Shown here: positions 62,445 to 64,000 of the stretch, one piece after another
Layout of the letters: the number at the start of each line of letters is the position of its first letter
How positions within the stretch are numbered: position 1 is the stretch's first letter
Assembly: GCA_963791805.1 (NCBI GenBank)
Contig: CAWBTU010000006.1
Location: 868,001-932,000, forward strand
Length of the DNA: 64,000 nucleotides
DNA from: JACMJL01 sp963791805
GTDB lineage: Bacteria > Bacillota > Clostridia > Clostridiales > Clostridiaceae
Direction: 5' to 3'
Made by a program: the position numbers and the translations under genes
The notes under the pieces: generated by a model
What the model saw: only the letters and a program-made list of their open reading frames with translations
Told to the model about the DNA's origin: nothing
The model's database searches: none

Positions 62445-64000
62445 ATGGAAAAAAACAAAGTTATACGAGTTTTATCTACAACAGCAATGACTAGTTTAAT
62501 GACATTAGCATTGGGTTCTACAGCATATGCTAAGACAACAGATATTTTAACTAAAGATAGTACAACTGGTAAATTGGCTCAATATAGTTATGAAGATTTA
62601 AAGAATTCTCTTATGGGGGATAAGGTATTATTCAATGAATTCAAAACTAAAACAGTACAAGCATACAAAGATGATAAAGCTGGATATGTAGATTTCAGTT
62701 ATTTAACAAACCAGTATATGAGCATTGGTAAAGCTAACTTTGTATTAGATACAGTTACAGCTGCAACACCAGTTGCAAATGTTATTGTACCTACTGATGC
62801 GATAACTCCAAGGGTAGTAAATCAAGATGGAACAATTAAGGATGGAACAGTTATTCACAATGTTCAAACAGTAACAACAGTAACAGTTGACGCTGTTAGC
62901 GTTGAAGAAGGAAAAACAGCTACTCCAGTGGTAACAGTAAAAGATCAAGATGGAAATGCTATGACTAGTGGATATGCATTAAGCTATGCCATCACAGCTG
63001 GTACTTCAAGTGTTAATGCCACAACAGGTGTGGTAACAGGTGCAACTTATTCTGCCACTGCAGCTAATAACGTAAATACATTAACAGTAACAGCTACTCC
63101 AACAACAGGAACAGCTATAACAGGAACAGCTACAGCTACTGTAACAGCTGATGTTACTAAACCAACAATTGCAAGTGTAACAGCTATTAATGCTCAGCAG
63201 TTCAAAGTTGTATATAGTGAATCAGTTGACGCTACAGATGCAATTGCATTAGGAAATTACAGTTTATATTCTGGAGCATCAGGAGCGACTTATACTCTTA
63301 ATGCTGCAGCTGGAGCAGGACAAATAAAGAGTACTGCAAAATTACAAGCAGATGGTAAGACAGTTTTAATTACTATTGTAAATACAAAATCTTCAGATCC
63401 ATATACTGTTGGTGGAGACCAATCTGGATTTGCTATGAACGGCTTTACAAACTCAAATTATATTTTGTATGTAAATGGAGTTCATGACAGCGCTTCAACA
63501 CCAAATGCAATAGTTGCAAATTCAAATACTCAGTTTACTGGAACAACAGCTGCTAATACTGTAGCTCCAACTCTTCTTGCAGCATCATATAATACAGGAA
63601 CTGCAAAATTAGCACTTTCATTTGATAATGTTCCTACCTCAGTTGACTTGACAAAAACATCTATAGTTAATGGTACAGGTTCAGTAGTGCTTACAGGAGC
63701 TTCACAGACAGTGTCAGGATTGACAGTTACGATAACATTAACAGCTGCACAAGCTACAGCAGTTGGAGCTCTAGGACAAGGCATTAATGCACAACTTGCT
63801 ATTGGCGGAGTAACTGATGGAACAAATTCAAATGCATTTGCTGAATCAGCTCTTGTTAACACAACATTAATACCTCAGGTAGCAGCAAGTTCATACGATG
63901 AAAGCACTAATAAATTAACAGTCAACCTTAATCAAGCTGTAAAAACATCAAATATTGATGTAACTGGACTTAAGCTTCAGTACAGTACAGATGGAACAAC
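62445..64000 (+). CDS. S-layer-like secreted protein with Ig-like domains (partial, runs off the window)
   Basis: An open frame of 518 codons starts at the ATG at 62445 (site AAGGAGAG) and has no stop before the end. The signal peptide MEKNKVIRVLSTTAMTSLMTLALGSTAYA is clear (cleavage near 30). The following sequence is rich in Thr, Ala, Ser, Val and contains Ig-like stretches (VTTVTVDAVSVEEGKTATPVVTVKDQDGNAM; VTKPTIASVTAINAQQFKVVYSESVDATDAIALGNYSLY). It has no Cys. Codon use is more GC and alanine rich than its neighbours, as expected of a highly expressed S-layer gene. It probably shares a transcript with the CWB2 gene, 45 bp before it. Confidence 0.8.
   Translation, partial: MEKNKVIRVLSTTAMTSLMTLALGSTAYAKTTDILTKDSTTGKLAQYSYEDLKNSLMGDKVLFNEFKTKTVQAYKDDKAGYVDFSYLTNQYMSIGKANFVLDTVTAATPVANVIVPTDAITPRVVNQDGTIKDGTVIHNVQTVTTVTVDAVSVEEGKTATPVVTVKDQDGNAMTSGYALSYAITAGTSSVNATTGVVTGATYSATAANNVNTLTVTATPTTGTAITGTATATVTADVTKPTIASVTAINAQQFKVVYSESVDATDAIALGNYSLYSGASGATYTLNAAAGAGQIKSTAKLQADGKTVLITIVNTKSSDPYTVGGDQSGFAMNGFTNSNYILYVNGVHDSASTPNAIVANSNTQFTGTTAANTVAPTLLAASYNTGTAKLALSFDNVPTSVDLTKTSIVNGTGSVVLTGASQTVSGLTVTITLTAAQATAVGALGQGINAQLAIGGVTDGTNSNAFAESALVNTTLIPQVAASSYDESTNKLTVNLNQAVKTSNIDVTGLKLQYSTDGT

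Noticed and set aside
62745..63862. Antisense frames inside the S-layer-like gene
   Set aside because: They are mirror frames caused by the repetitive Ala/Thr-rich codons of the forward gene; they have no start signals.

Overview
The window comes from a low-GC, endospore-forming Firmicute, most likely Clostridium or a close relative. The evidence is strongly AT-rich DNA, AGGAGG-type ribosome binding sites, a gerA-type germination operon, a Spo0E-like gene, a SpoIVFA/SpoIVFB-like pair, separate gshA/gshB genes, and the clostridial order maf-radC-mreBCD-mrdA-minCDE-rodA.

Region 1 (1-9.3 kb) is metal and redox related. A copper P-type ATPase is followed by an HMA/TauE-like/cupredoxin fusion. 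Next come two small membrane proteins of unknown role, a TetR regulator, a small ferredoxin-like protein, and a divergent 745-residue tungsten/molybdenum bis-pterin enzyme that closely resembles acetylene hydratase; a second TetR gene faces it. The membrane-protein operon and the ferredoxin gene carry the same roughly 86-bp promoter/operator module. I regard this as the most interesting candidate system in the window.

Region 2 (9.5-17.7 kb) is an accessory patchwork. It holds tRNA-Leu(CAA), an IscU-like scaffold protein with a GGGtGRT-family protein, and several tiny genes. It also holds a standalone restriction-type PD-(D/E)XK protein, a cupin, a YdcF-like protein and a Spo0E-like protein. 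The 3' end of a lost, diverged GGGtGRT paralogue lies 2.2 kb downstream of the intact gene. Four copies of an unusual short element (TATAAT, 26-28 nt, then a hairpin with a 9-nt loop) are scattered over 4 kb.

Region 3 (18-37.5 kb) is general: a two-component system, HAD and epimerase genes, and a MarR-gshA-gshB operon whose regulator is cysteine rich. A 43-bp REP-like insertion shows an apparent target duplication and an empty-site counterpart. A hexapeptide protein, gerAA-AC-AB, and a MarR-controlled MFS exporter follow. Several decayed genes sit just before polA.

Region 4 (37.6-59.5 kb) is conserved core: polA, coaE, a lytic transglycosylase, tRNA-Leu with anticodon AAG, an NlpC/P60 hydrolase, a SPOR gene interrupted at an A_AAA_AAG heptamer, and maf. 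It continues with radC, the mre/mrdA/min/rodA shape and division genes, the SpoIVF-like pair, two genes of the radical-SAM/DUF2344 pair, and RNase G.

Region 5 (59.6-64 kb) is a cell-surface locus: a SLAP-domain protein, a long leader with repeated modules, a CWB2 cell-wall protein with a duplicated C-terminal domain, and the start of a large secreted S-layer-like protein that runs off the window.
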